Assembly: GCA_910575275.1 (NCBI GenBank)
Contig: CAJTEE010000001.1
Span: 806,001 to 870,000, forward strand
Length of the DNA: 64,000 nt
Source of the DNA: Lachnospiraceae bacterium
Lineage (GTDB): Bacteria > Bacillota > Clostridia > Lachnospirales > Lachnospiraceae
Direction: 5' to 3'
Part shown: piece by piece, positions 26,307 through 35,604 of the stretch
Layout: each line of letters starts with the position of its first letter
How positions within the stretch are numbered: position 1 is the stretch's first letter
The notes under the pieces: generated by a model
Told to the model about the DNA's origin: nothing
What the model saw: only the letters and a program-made list of their open reading frames with translations
The model's database searches: none
Translations under genes and position numbers: made by a program

Positions 26307-27703
26307 TATCGTACCTCCTGTTTTTCAATTGATACCTCCACCGCATCCGGTGCAAAGGGAGTAATTACAGCCATGATAATCCCGCTGATGACGATGCCAT
26401 ATACAATCGGCGGCAGATTAAACCATACCAGCTTTTTCAACTCACAAACCACGGCGAACCCGCCACCACAGACAATAGCGATCAAAGCCGCCATATAAGA
26501 CTTTTTCTTCCCGGAAAAAATTCCATACAGCATCGGAATCAGGCAGCCTCCGACGTAGGCGGTAGAGCTTAAGGTCCATACGGACATAATGTCGGGAACA
26601 AGGATCGCAAAACCCAGCCCAAGAAGCCCGATCACAAGAACAGAGGTTTTCGTAACCATAACCATCTGCTTGTCACTGGCCTTGGGATTAATCAGGTTTT
26701 TATATATATCGACAGAAACATTGGTCGCGCCTGTCAGCATATAGGAGTCGGCAGTTGACATTATGGCCGCCATCAACGCGCCGACACAGATTCCCCGAAT
26801 TCCAACCGGGAGATAGGTCGTCAGAAGCGTCGCAAAGACCATGTCCTTCGACGTCTCAGCCGGCAAAAGCACCATCGCAGAAAGTCCCATAATCATTGCC
26901 ATGAACCCAATCATAAGTTGTGGGAAGGCGACAATCAGATTGCTTAAACGGGCCGTATTCGCGTCTTTCGCGGCAAAAAAGCGTGCATATCGATTTCCGT
27001 CGATCAGAACCGGAAGTGCCGTCGCGCAGAGGATTTTTACCGCACTGGAAAGATCCAGCGTAAAATGTCCTGCGGGAGCGGTAGCCGCAATCCCTTCCCA
27101 GCAGCCGGCCTTCGTAAAGGAGATCGCTGCAGTCAAAACGACTCCCAGCGTCAAAAATACAAATTGAATGTAGTCGGTCATGGCCACTCCCCACATACCG
27201 CTGGAAAGCGTATAGATCAGAATGATCGCCATGCCAATGCACATGCCAAGCTTCATATCAACACCCAGCAGCAAATGCAGGCAGCTTCCCAAGGCAATGG
27301 ACTGCATAGCAGGGCCGCTTCCCATCTGATAGATCGCACAAAACAGCCCGCCGAGCGCCTGGCATTTTTTTCCGTAAACGCGGCCTAACATTTCGGGAGC
27401 GGTGAATCCTCCGATATTCCGCATTTTCTTAGCCAGAAAAATCGCCATAAAAATGTTGATGCCAAACAGGATAAGCAGCTTCGGCAGCTCAACAATTCCA
27501 CTCGCAAAGCCATTGCCGGTGGAGCCGGTTAAAACGCCTCCGCCAACTCCTGTGGCAAGAAAGGTCGCAACCAGTACTGACAGTCCAAGCTTCTTGTCGG
27601 CAACGGCATAGTCTTCCATGCTGGCCGAGGTCTTAAAATACGCTCCGATCAAAATCATGAATACTGCGTAAATAACAATCACAATCCAGTCCAATCCTTG
27701 CAT
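26306..27703 (-). CDS. Sodium:solute symporter (SSS family)
   Basis: A 465-aa membrane carrier with about 13 helices. SSS features are GAYFKTSASMEDYAVADKKLGLSVLVATFLATGVGGGVLTGS near the N terminus and GALMAAIMSTADSYMLTGATNVSVDIYKNL, the helix 8 sodium-binding motif. It is the first gene of the operon with the small membrane protein and two ATC hydrolase-like genes, and it diverges from a LysR gene. It probably imports the substrate of those hydrolases. AAGGAGGAG precedes the ATG. Confidence 0.92.
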   Translation of the reverse strand: MQGLDWIVIVIYAVFMILIGAYFKTSASMEDYAVADKKLGLSVLVATFLATGVGGGVLTGSTGNGFASGIVELPKLLILFGINIFMAIFLAKKMRNIGGFTAPEMLGRVYGKKCQALGGLFCAIYQMGSGPAMQSIALGSCLHLLLGVDMKLGMCIGMAIILIYTLSSGMWGVAMTDYIQFVFLTLGVVLTAAISFTKAGCWEGIAATAPAGHFTLDLSSAVKILCATALPVLIDGNRYARFFAAKDANTARLSNLIVAFPQLMIGFMAMIMGLSAMVLLPAETSKDMVFATLLTTYLPVGIRGICVGALMAAIMSTADSYMLTGATNVSVDIYKNLINPKASDKQMVMVTKTSVLVIGLLGLGFAILVPDIMSVWTLSSTAYVGGCLIPMLYGIFSGKKKSYMAALIAIVCGGGFAVVCELKKLVWFNLPPIVYGIVISGIIMAVITPFAPDAVEVSIEKQEVR

Positions 27704-27850
27704 ATACGTACTCCTCCTTCGTTTTGTTTTGCATACAGCTTTTTATAGCGGCGGATAGTATACTACGAATTATAGCACTTGACTTTGAAAAGCAGTTAAT
27801 TTATTATTCTCATAGCCGCATATCTCAAAATATGGAGGAAGAAAACATAT

Positions 27851-28783
27851 ATGACATACGATCAGATTCGGCATGTGCTGGAAATCGCCAAAACAGAGTC
27901 CATCAATCAGGCCGCGAACAACCTGTTTCTGACGCAGTCCGCTCTGTCTTTGTCTATTAAAACCCTGGAAAAGGAGCTAGGGCATGAAATTTTTATCCGT
28001 CATAACAAGGGAGTTTCGCTGACCTCCTTCGGAAGGACCTTTGTCTCCTATGCACAGCCAATCAAAACCCAGATGGAGCAGCTGCAAAAGCTGGGAAAAC
28101 AGACCTCCCCAACGCCTACACTTTCGTTTAAAGTGGCAAGTAATGGTTTCCGTTTTGTAAGCCGTGCCTGCTCTGGGATATACGAAAAATACAAAACCGT
28201 GGGAATACGTCTCGAGGAATTTGATGGGGTCGGCGACGAGACGCTGGAGCTCGTGGCAAATCATACGGTGGAAATCGGGATTGTACGTTACTGGAGCTGC
28301 TACAAACCGCTGTATCAAAAGCAGCTTGCCGCAAAGTCATTAAATTTCTATCCGTTAGCCAGTAAAAGGCTTTGCATCCTAGTCGGACAGGGAAGTCCTC
28401 TTTACCGGTCCGAGCGGGAACAGCTCCGGTCGGAGGAGCTATGGGGGTATCCGATGATCATGCATGAATATATGGATTCCGGCCCCTATTCTGATATTTT
28501 GGACCGTTTGCAGCTTGGAAAATCCGCAAACAGAATCATCACCTCCTCCCGAGCCGTTATTTATGATTTCCTGGAAACGACCGACGGATATTACCTGAGC
28601 TCCGCCCTGGAGGAAAATGCCGAAGGAATGTTTCTGGAGCAGGAACAAAACGGCAGGACCTTAAAAGCGTTTTATCTGGAGGGATCGCAGATCGAATCCG
28701 TAATCGGCTGGGTCAAACACAGCGCGTATACTCCCGGAATGCTAGCAAATGAATTTATAGCCCGGATCAGCTCCTATCTGTAA
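27851..28783 (+). CDS. LysR-family transcriptional regulator
   Basis: A 310-aa LTTR with the N-terminal winged helix (HVLEIAKTESINQAANNLFLTQSALSLSIKTLEKELGHEIFIRHNKGVSLT) and a C-terminal periplasmic-binding-type sensor domain. It is transcribed away from the symporter operon with a 147-bp gap, the classic layout for control of the divergent genes. GGAGG lies before the ATG. Confidence 0.9.
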   Translation: MTYDQIRHVLEIAKTESINQAANNLFLTQSALSLSIKTLEKELGHEIFIRHNKGVSLTSFGRTFVSYAQPIKTQMEQLQKLGKQTSPTPTLSFKVASNGFRFVSRACSGIYEKYKTVGIRLEEFDGVGDETLELVANHTVEIGIVRYWSCYKPLYQKQLAAKSLNFYPLASKRLCILVGQGSPLYRSEREQLRSEELWGYPMIMHEYMDSGPYSDILDRLQLGKSANRIITSSRAVIYDFLETTDGYYLSSALEENAEGMFLEQEQNGRTLKAFYLEGSQIESVIGWVKHSAYTPGMLANEFIARISSYL

Positions 28784-28893
28784 AAAATATTTGATATAAT
28801 TTTTTTTTATAACAAATATTTTTCTCACTCATAGCTGTTATGTGCCCTTAATCAAAAATTTTTTAAGCATCGAGGTTCACCCTTATCTACTGC

Positions 28894-29727
28894 CTATTTA
28901 TTTTTTATCGCATCCAACCGATCCTGCTCAACCAGGTTCCCATATGCGGCCTCTCCCAGCTTTTCTACAAGCAGCGACATCAGAATATTAATTAGTCCCA
29001 GCGTTCCAACCTGTGACGCGTAAAAAGCAGCAGCTTTCTGCCGAACAAGCAGCGTATGCTCCGCATATTTTGCCAGGGGAGAACGGAGGCTATCCGTGAC
29101 CGCGATTATATGTATATCTGTGTGAACCGCGGCATACTCTGCCAGCTCGATCGTACGTGAAGAATAAGAAGGAAAAGAAAATACCACCAGTGTATCTCTT
29201 TCTGATGCATTTCTCAGATAATCCATTTCACAATCCATCATATTGCCAAGGAACAAGGCATTGCCACGCAGCTCATTGAGATGAATCGAAAACAAGGCGG
29301 CCATTGCGCCTGCATTCCTGACGCCAGCCGTATAAATCCTCTCCGCGTACAGAAGAAGATCCGCTACGGCATGCAGTTCCTCCGGAGCGTTTCTAATCAC
29401 AAGCTCCTGTATATTTTCCATATCCAGACGTACGGAACGCGTCTGCGCGGTTTCATCATGGTCTATGCTTTGAAGCCTTGCGAAACGCCCCATCTGTGTA
29501 TGTGTCCTCTCCTTCAGCTGCTCTTTTACCTCTTGAAATCCTGAATAGCCCAGGCTGGTACAGAATTGAACCACAAGCGATTCACTGACACCCAGCTCTC
29601 TGGCAATGGCTCTGGTAGACATGAATGCGGCATCCGTCCAATGCTCCAGCAAAAAATCGGCAATTTTCTTTTTCCGTTTGGGAAGGCCGTCATAAGAGGC
29701 CTGAATTTTTTCCAGAATATTCATCAT
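28894..29727 (-). CDS. RpiR-family transcriptional regulator
   Basis: A 277-aa protein with an N-terminal RpiR helix-turn-helix (LPKRKKKIADFLLEHW...STRAIARELGVSESLVVQFCTSLGYSGFQEVKEQL) and a C-terminal SIS domain (AERIYTAGVRNAGAMAALFSIHLNELR ... DTLVVFSFPSYSSRTIELAEYA). SIS domains normally sense phosphosugars, but here the context is amino-acid-like. The start is set at 29727 (AAAGGGAG upstream). It diverges from the second ATC hydrolase pair, which it may control. Confidence 0.9.
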   Translation of the reverse strand: MMNILEKIQASYDGLPKRKKKIADFLLEHWTDAAFMSTRAIARELGVSESLVVQFCTSLGYSGFQEVKEQLKERTHTQMGRFARLQSIDHDETAQTRSVRLDMENIQELVIRNAPEELHAVADLLLYAERIYTAGVRNAGAMAALFSIHLNELRGNALFLGNMMDCEMDYLRNASERDTLVVFSFPSYSSRTIELAEYAAVHTDIHIIAVTDSLRSPLAKYAEHTLLVRQKAAAFYASQVGTLGLINILMSLLVEKLGEAAYGNLVEQDRLDAIKNK

Positions 29728-29801
29728 AACTCCCTTTTTCCCTTTATTTGTAAGCAGTATATACCACAAAAAAAAGCATTTCAATATTTTTAAAAAAAGA
29801 A

Positions 29802-29830
29802 TTGACAAATAATAATCATTTATGTATTAT
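29802..29830 (+). promoter_or_regulatory. Strong sigma-A promoter of the second ATC hydrolase pair
   Basis: TTGACA (29802-29807), exactly 17 bp, then TATTAT (29825-29830), about 70 bp before the first start codon and in the gap shared with the RpiR gene. Confidence 0.7.
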
Positions 29831-29900
29831 TTATTGATATAAATGCATGATTGCTTTTTTAATGGCGGATATTAAAAATTCAATCGGAGGAGCTTATCTG

Positions 29901-30791
29901 ATGTATAATATTCATGAGATCAAACTTCAAAATCAGCAGGACTGCATTTCCCTTCTCTATCTTTGTCTGGCCTCAGAGCTGCTTTCTCTCTGCGGCCGGC
30001 GGGGAGAGGAAGCGGTTCAAAAAGCAGTCCGGCGGTATGGGGAAACGCGGGGGACTTCTGCAAGGAAAAGGCTGGAGCTGGCAGGGATTCCTGCGAATTT
30101 AAAGAATCTGGCTGATGGAGAAAATGACTGCCCCGTTGACCCACGTTTCAGAAAAGCAGAGCTGGCCCGGACAGAGCAGGTCCATCTATGGGAGGTATAT
30201 ACCTGCCCTATGGCAGATCTGTGGAAACGGATGCAGGGGGCACAAATCGGCCGTTTGTACTGTGATGAATATTGCCGCGCTTTTTATCATGGCTTTTCAG
30301 ACGGCGCCGCACAGGCAAACATCACTGATATGCTAACCTGCCCGCGCAATAATCATTGCCGTTTTTCCGTTTATTACCGCCCTTCCAATATCGAGGAGCC
30401 CTCAAGGATCTTTTCGTCTTTAGATACAAGGACCCCTGAGCTCACAGAGCCAATTTGGTCCGTCGGAGGAAACGAAAGTGGTAGCTTCGGCCGTCTCTGG
30501 TTTCTCCTGTTTCATTGTATGGCAGCACAGGCAGAGGAACTTTTGGAAAACGAGGGGCTTTCTGCAGTCGCCCTGGGACTTCGGAGACTGGCAAGGGAGC
30601 AGGCAGCGGAGCTTAGACGACATGCGGCCGATACTAAAACGTCCTTAACGGACAAATTTCTGGCAGAAAATTTTCCGATTTCTATCAGAAGCGGTGGGGA
30701 AACAGAAAAGGAGCTCTGCTCCGAAAAGGAATCACGGCTTCTTCAGGCCAATTTTTATTCGGTTTTAGAGAGGGAGTTAAACGTTGAGTAG
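29901..30791 (+). CDS. ATC hydrolase-family protein, paralogue 3
   Basis: 296 aa starting at ATG 29901 (GGAGGAG upstream). Motifs are EEAVQKAVRRYGETRG, YTCPMADLW, LYCDEYCRAFYHGF and MLTCPRNNHCRFSVYYRP. The GD before the last conserved cysteine is replaced by RNN. It is moderately diverged from the other copies and about the same length as paralogue 2. It overlaps the frame of the next paralogue, so the two are likely made together and may form a heteromeric enzyme. Confidence 0.82.
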   Translation: MYNIHEIKLQNQQDCISLLYLCLASELLSLCGRRGEEAVQKAVRRYGETRGTSARKRLELAGIPANLKNLADGENDCPVDPRFRKAELARTEQVHLWEVYTCPMADLWKRMQGAQIGRLYCDEYCRAFYHGFSDGAAQANITDMLTCPRNNHCRFSVYYRPSNIEEPSRIFSSLDTRTPELTEPIWSVGGNESGSFGRLWFLLFHCMAAQAEELLENEGLSAVALGLRRLAREQAAELRRHAADTKTSLTDKFLAENFPISIRSGGETEKELCSEKESRLLQANFYSVLERELNVE

Positions 30792-30807
30792 GAAGGGGGA
30801 ACGATCT

Positions 30808-31746
30808 GTGTACACAGAGAATCAGGAAAAAATTATCAGTCTGCAGGACAGCTATACGCTCCTATATGGGATTCTTTGCAGAGAAATTATTACCCGATGC
30901 GGTCCCATTGGGGACAGAGCCGTCCGTGAGGGGACACGACGTTTTGGGCGTGACCGTGGACGGAAGCGCCGCCAGATTCATTTGGATCACCATGTCAAAA
31001 TCAATATGCAAAGCCTGTTTTCCGTTGCCAGTGATCTGCCAACCGACCCAAGGTTTGCAAGAGAGCAGCAGGAATTAAATCCGCAGGAGCGTGTCAGCCA
31101 TACACTTATCTGCCCGATGGCCGATGTATGGAAGGAGTATGGCCTGATGGAAATTGGGAGAATTTACTGTGAAGAATTCCATAATGCCTGCTATAGTGAA
31201 TATGCCTATGGCTGCACGAAAGTAAATCTTTCCAAAACCCAGACGCAGAAGGGGGATGCGTATTGCAGCTTTAATGTCGTTTTAAGGCCCTGCGACCTGC
31301 CAGAGGAGCTTCGCCCCGTCTGCTTTGCAGAGTACGATCCTTTTTATGAGGAACCGGATCTCTCCAAAATTCCCACGACAGACGCAAAGGAGGGCTTTCG
31401 TTCCCTATGGATTCGTCTGTACTTCTATCTGCTCCAGGCATCCATCGAGTACTTAGGGGAAACGGGCAGACAGGCAATCGTTTCCGGACTGGAATGCCTC
31501 GCAAAGACAACCGCCGGACTTCTTTCCCAGCAGGCGGCTGCACGCGGCACAGCAATCGACAGTGCCTTTCTCGAAGCTCATTATCCCATCTGCTTAGATA
31601 CAGAAAAGGACGAGCTGTGGAATGTCTATACAGAAAACCATGCAAGAGAACTGGTAAACGATCATTTCTGCCTGCCTTTGGCAGAGCTGCTTGGATTGCA
31701 GGCAGCGTTAAAAAATTCTCCAATACCGGCTGGATTGGGCGCGTAA
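30808..31746 (+). CDS. ATC hydrolase-family protein, paralogue 4
   Basis: 312 aa from GTG 30808, preceded by GGAAGGGGG. Motifs are DRAVREGTRRFGRDRG, LICPMADVW, IYCEEFHNACYSEYAYG, TQTQKGDAYCSFNVVLRP and the C-terminal LWIRLYFYLLQASIEYL region. Closest by eye to paralogue 2 (shared IYCEEFH.ACY, DRGxxxRxR and LWIKMYYYLL regions), although encoded on the other strand, so the two pairs may come from an inverted duplication. Confidence 0.82.
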   Translation: MYTENQEKIISLQDSYTLLYGILCREIITRCGPIGDRAVREGTRRFGRDRGRKRRQIHLDHHVKINMQSLFSVASDLPTDPRFAREQQELNPQERVSHTLICPMADVWKEYGLMEIGRIYCEEFHNACYSEYAYGCTKVNLSKTQTQKGDAYCSFNVVLRPCDLPEELRPVCFAEYDPFYEEPDLSKIPTTDAKEGFRSLWIRLYFYLLQASIEYLGETGRQAIVSGLECLAKTTAGLLSQQAAARGTAIDSAFLEAHYPICLDTEKDELWNVYTENHARELVNDHFCLPLAELLGLQAALKNSPIPAGLGA

Positions 31747-31764
31747 AACATTCCGTAGAATTTT

Positions 31765-31808
31765 TTAATGCCCCTTCATGCGCAAAGCTGTGCATGAAGG
31801 GGCATTTA
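31765..31808 (+). terminator. Terminator of the second ATC hydrolase pair
   Basis: AATGCCCCTTCATGC (31768-31782 region) pairs with GCATGAAGGGGCATT (31792-31806) with T-rich flanks on both sides. Confidence 0.8.
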
Positions 31809-31901
31809 CTTTGTTCCATTTCCCCGGATAAGAGCGTCACAGGAAAATGTATTACGAGTCATACACCAAAGCCAAAAGATAAACGGCTCCTTTCCCTGTC
31901 A

Positions 31902-31940
31902 AATTAATGATTCGCATTCCAAGATGCGAAGCATTAATTT
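31902..31940 (-). terminator. Hairpin at the end of the cysteine desulfidase gene
   Basis: AAATTAATG-TTCGCAT and ATGCGAA-CATTAATTT arms form a stem covering the last codons and stop. A related but weaker hairpin with the same flanks lies at about 24386-24425, near the end of the other ATC hydrolase operon. Confidence 0.45.
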
Positions 31941-33250
31941 CCAAGCATAATATTCAAAATCTCCACATCCGTGCTTTTCATGCCCACACGCCCCATCCGG
32001 CCCACGGCCGCTATGGTGTCCTCGGGATTCTCCATGGTCATACCCTCCCCTGGCTGAAAGACATTTCCGGCCAAGGAGAGCTCCAGCGCCATCAGAGCAT
32101 TCTCCACAGCAAGTCCGATCTTGGCCGCGCAGCTTGCCTTCGCGCCGTCGCAGACCATTCCGCCTAACGTCTCAATGCTGTTCGTGATGGTGTCACAGAG
32201 GATGCCATAGATCCGTTCCTGCTCACCGCTCTTTTTTAACTGCATATAAGCGATCCCGCAGGCTGCTCCGGTCGCGGCGCTCGTGGCCCCGCAGTAGGCG
32301 GAGAGGCTGCCGATATACTTCTTCTGATGGACACTTAAAAGGTTTCCGAGCACCAGGGCCCGGTACAAAAGCTCCGTATCCGCCCCAAGCTCCTTTGCAT
32401 AGATCACGATCGGCATCGTCACCGTGATTCCCTGGTTGCCGCTTCCGCTGTTGATCACGACCGGTAGCGAACAGCCACTCATCCGGGCGTCGCTCCCGGC
32501 GGCCGCCGCGGCGCGGGCCCGCAGCCTGGTATTTTCCGTCCCTGCTGCCCGTTTGGCATTCTCCAAAAGAATTCGTCCGGTCTCCACGCCGTACCGGCCC
32601 TTCAGACCCTCGTTAGAGATTGCCGTGTTGTACTCGATCTGTCCGGACAAAAGCTCCTCTACGTCGGACAGCCTCACCTGCTCGGCAAACGCCAGGATGT
32701 TTTCCACATTCAGCCACATCCGATCCGCGCCTTCTTCTTGCTCCTTCTGGGGCTTTTCGCTTTCCTCAAACAGCACCTCTCCGTCCTTCTCCAGCCTAGT
32801 AATATGATTATGGTGCTCTTTAAGCTCCACGAGTGCGGAATGCTTCCCGCTCTTTAACTCCACAACGATATAGAGGTTGTCCACGCCCTCCGCGAGGCTG
32901 CAGGTGCAAAAATCCGACTTTAACAGCTCCTTCGTTTCCTGAATATCCGCCTCGGTCACAGACTCTAAAACCGCCAGCTCCCGGTCCGCGTCACCGCCGA
33001 CAATGCCAAGCGTCGCCGCCACTTCGATGCCGCGCATGTTCCCGGAATTGGGGACGATCACGGCCTTTACGTTCTTTACGATGTTGCCGCTGCAGCGCAC
33101 GTGGCAGGTTTTTGGCATTTCGCCCAAAAGCGTTCTGGCCTTCGCCGCCGCGAAGGCGATGGCGATCGGCTCCGTACAGCCGAGCGCCACCAAAAGCTCC
33201 TCCTTAAGAATTGCCAGATGATTTTGGTATAATTCTTCGCTTATGTTCAC
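31934..33250 (-). CDS. cyuA: L-cysteine desulfidase (CyuA / UPF0597 family)
   Basis: This ~438-aa protein matches the Fe-S L-cysteine desulfidase family that splits L-cysteine to pyruvate, sulfide and ammonia. The N-terminal cysteine is in ALGCTEPIAIA (Cys25), and the later cysteines lie in AYCGATSAATGAACG and GMVCDGAKASCAAK (a C-x6-C pair), consistent with a [4Fe-4S] site. GTG 33250 is chosen: AAGGAG lies eight bases upstream and the start overlaps the UroD-type gene's stop (GTGA). It closes the AbgT-M24-UroD operon and would consume cysteine released by the ATC hydrolases, by inference. Confidence 0.92.
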   Translation of the reverse strand: MNISEELYQNHLAILKEELLVALGCTEPIAIAFAAAKARTLLGEMPKTCHVRCSGNIVKNVKAVIVPNSGNMRGIEVAATLGIVGGDADRELAVLESVTEADIQETKELLKSDFCTCSLAEGVDNLYIVVELKSGKHSALVELKEHHNHITRLEKDGEVLFEESEKPQKEQEEGADRMWLNVENILAFAEQVRLSDVEELLSGQIEYNTAISNEGLKGRYGVETGRILLENAKRAAGTENTRLRARAAAAAGSDARMSGCSLPVVINSGSGNQGITVTMPIVIYAKELGADTELLYRALVLGNLLSVHQKKYIGSLSAYCGATSAATGAACGIAYMQLKKSGEQERIYGILCDTITNSIETLGGMVCDGAKASCAAKIGLAVENALMALELSLAGNVFQPGEGMTMENPEDTIAAVGRMGRVGMKSTDVEILNIMLGN

Positions 33251-34263
33251 GCCTTCCACTCCTTACCGTCGAATACCTTTTCGATCTCGTTTCGTGTCTG
33301 GCCGATGAAGGCTAACATTTCCTCGTCAAGCGGATAGCGGATGACACAGCCGGGCGTCAAAATATGGTGCCTGCCGCCCATCTGCTTGAAGCACTGAAAG
33401 ATCTGGTTCTGGACCGCGCCCTTATCCCGTTTTGTGATATCCGAGCGTTTTAAACCGCCCATCAGGCACTTTTCGGACAGCGCATACGCCTCGTCAAGCT
33501 CCGGGAATGTCTCCCAAGCATGCCAGTTGAAAATCTGAATCGGATAATCCTTTAATATCTCAAACATGATGTTGTCGCCGTGGCAGTGGATCGTATTCAT
33601 CCAGCCGCCCTTCGCCGCCTCTAAGACCTGCAGATCATATGGTTTTCCGTACTCCAGATACTCTACCACTGTACACTTGTCGTACGTCGCCGTCTGGGAG
33701 GCCAGAAAGATTCCGTCCGCTCCCATCTCGATCGCCCGTTTTGCCAGTTCACAGGTCGTATCGGTGATGACTGTAAGCGCGTGCTTGACCTGCTCCCCAA
33801 ACCCTTCTTTGACAAAAGAAAATAGGCGGCCTCCGCATAGCTTTTCGGCGGTCGTGATTGGTGTAAAAACCGTAAAGATCACCGGGACCTTCTCGCCTTT
33901 CACCTTTTTAAGCACGAGCTCCAGGTGGCGAAGCTCTCTTGCATAGCTGCCCTTGTCTAAGGAGCAGGCGGAAAGCTTCGCCAAATCTGCGCCGCCTTGG
34001 ACCGGACTGCCAACAAGCCTGGCCACTCCCCCTTTCTCGATCTCGGAATAGTCGATCGTACATCCGAAGTCCTCGATCGCATACATGCCGTTATTCATCG
34101 TCTTGATAAAGTCCAGGTCATATGTCTTATAAAATTCATACGTTTTCTCGGCGATCGCCTCCGGATCCAGATCCGTCCCCGGCATGTGGCTCCAGAAGGA
34201 GTAGGGGAGCTTGTCCGGCTTTTCCCCGCGGATTGCCGCCATGATTCGTTCTTTTTTCGTCAT
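33247..34263 (-). CDS. Uroporphyrinogen decarboxylase-fold protein (MtaA/CmuA-like)
   Basis: The 338-aa UroD-superfamily protein begins MTKKERIMAAIRGEKPDKLPYSFW, a hallmark of the non-heme branch. That branch includes methylcobamide:CoM methyltransferases and O-demethylase components. It carries NTIHCHGDN and FNWHAWE motifs, the first with an H-x-H that could bind zinc. No corrinoid protein is encoded nearby, so methyl transfer is uncertain. It sits between the creatinase-like gene and cyuA and is translationally coupled to the latter. Confidence 0.75.
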   Translation of the reverse strand: MTKKERIMAAIRGEKPDKLPYSFWSHMPGTDLDPEAIAEKTYEFYKTYDLDFIKTMNNGMYAIEDFGCTIDYSEIEKGGVARLVGSPVQGGADLAKLSACSLDKGSYARELRHLELVLKKVKGEKVPVIFTVFTPITTAEKLCGGRLFSFVKEGFGEQVKHALTVITDTTCELAKRAIEMGADGIFLASQTATYDKCTVVEYLEYGKPYDLQVLEAAKGGWMNTIHCHGDNIMFEILKDYPIQIFNWHAWETFPELDEAYALSEKCLMGGLKRSDITKRDKGAVQNQIFQCFKQMGGRHHILTPGCVIRYPLDEEMLAFIGQTRNEIEKVFDGKEWKA

Positions 34264-34352
34264 GATTTATGTACCATCCTTATTATGTAGTCGTGTTCGC
34301 GGCACCTTTCCAGGGCCTTTTTGTATCATTACGGACTGTTGTGCCTTTTTTG

Positions 34353-35561
34353 TCAGCCCTTGATCACAATCCGATCCCGTTTCGAGTGCGTCAGGAATTC
34401 AAAACCGTTTTCCGTGATGAGCACCGTATCGCTGTTTCGGACCGCCCCGAGCTCTGCGCTCATGAGGCCAGGCTCTACCGTTAAAATCATACCGGGGGCG
34501 AGCTCTGCCTTGTTTCCCTTTGTGACAGATGGGAATTCATGCGTGGAAAGCCCCATGCCATGTCCGCAGCGCCCCGGAAGGATGTTTCCAAAGCCCGCAT
34601 CCTCATACTCCTTCATCGCCGCAAAATACAGGTCCTCAAAAACCGCTCCCGGCTTCAGCCGCTTAAAGATCTGTTCCCTGGCACGCAGCATCGCGCTGTA
34701 TGCCCGTTCCCGCTCCTCGTTCACATGGCCGACAATGACCGTCCTCTCATTCTCGACGTTATAGCCGCCGATTCTCGCCCAGCTCATCGGCATCGTCAGA
34801 TCACCGGGCTGCGGCACATAGCCCGTCGGGCAGTCGCAGCCATAATTCAGGCGCTCGTTGGACATGCACCAGACGACAAACGTGTCGATATCCGCTGTCT
34901 CGGAGTTTGAAAAGCCAGAGACCTCATACTGCTGGTATTTTTCATGCCAGAGCAGACGCATCGCGTACTGTCCCTCCGTCGCCGCCCGCGCCTCGCTCTC
35001 TCCTGCCTCTAACGCCTCGATCGCCCGGGTCACGCCCAGATCTACCAGCTCGCCGGAGATACGGCACATGCGGATCTCATGCGCATCCTTGATCAGCCTT
35101 AAGTCGATCGCATCCTGGGCAATGTCCACGTAGGACTTTACGGACAGCTTCGTTTTCAGGCGCTCCAGGAAGTTCATGCTGGCATAATCGCCCTCGACGC
35201 CAACGCACACCGCCTTGTCTCCCAGGATCTCACGCATCGCATCCATGGCATCCATGGCGACCGCCTTGGTTGCGCCCCATTTTCCATAGCAGAGAACCTT
35301 GTCCACCGCGCCCTCGTTCACCGCGTGATCGTGGCGGATGCAGTGGACGAGCAGGAACGCGTCGTCCTGCGTGATGATGAAATACGGCACATGGCTGATG
35401 ATGATCGGATTAAAGTTGCTGAAATAAAACACGTTCTCCGGGCGCATCAGGATCGCTATATCGACGCCCTTTTTTTGTATGGACGCCCGCATTTTGGCGA
35501 TCCGTTCCTTTACATAGCCGCGAAGCTCGCTGCTTGAACGCTTTTCTTCTAATACATTCAT
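34353..35561 (-). CDS. M24 family (creatinase/Xaa-Pro peptidase fold) protein lacking metal ligands
   Basis: 402 aa with the N-terminal creatinase-like domain and the C-terminal pita-bread fold (GRCGHGMGLSTHEFP, ILTVEPGL). Of the five ligands of metallo-members, the first Asp is absent (MPMSWARIGGYNVENERT) and the last Glu is changed (VRNSDTV instead of VR-E-DT), while both His and one Glu remain. This pattern fits metal-independent relatives such as creatinase or ectoine hydrolase, which cleave C-N bonds, rather than a peptidase. It follows an AbgT transporter gene, so an imported amide is a likely substrate. Confidence 0.8.
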   Translation of the reverse strand: MNVLEEKRSSSELRGYVKERIAKMRASIQKKGVDIAILMRPENVFYFSNFNPIIISHVPYFIITQDDAFLLVHCIRHDHAVNEGAVDKVLCYGKWGATKAVAMDAMDAMREILGDKAVCVGVEGDYASMNFLERLKTKLSVKSYVDIAQDAIDLRLIKDAHEIRMCRISGELVDLGVTRAIEALEAGESEARAATEGQYAMRLLWHEKYQQYEVSGFSNSETADIDTFVVWCMSNERLNYGCDCPTGYVPQPGDLTMPMSWARIGGYNVENERTVIVGHVNEERERAYSAMLRAREQIFKRLKPGAVFEDLYFAAMKEYEDAGFGNILPGRCGHGMGLSTHEFPSVTKGNKAELAPGMILTVEPGLMSAELGAVRNSDTVLITENGFEFLTHSKRDRIVIKG

Positions 35562-35604
35562 CTTAAAACTCTCCTCCTTACTTCCGGTGTAGGCGATACC
35601 GGAT

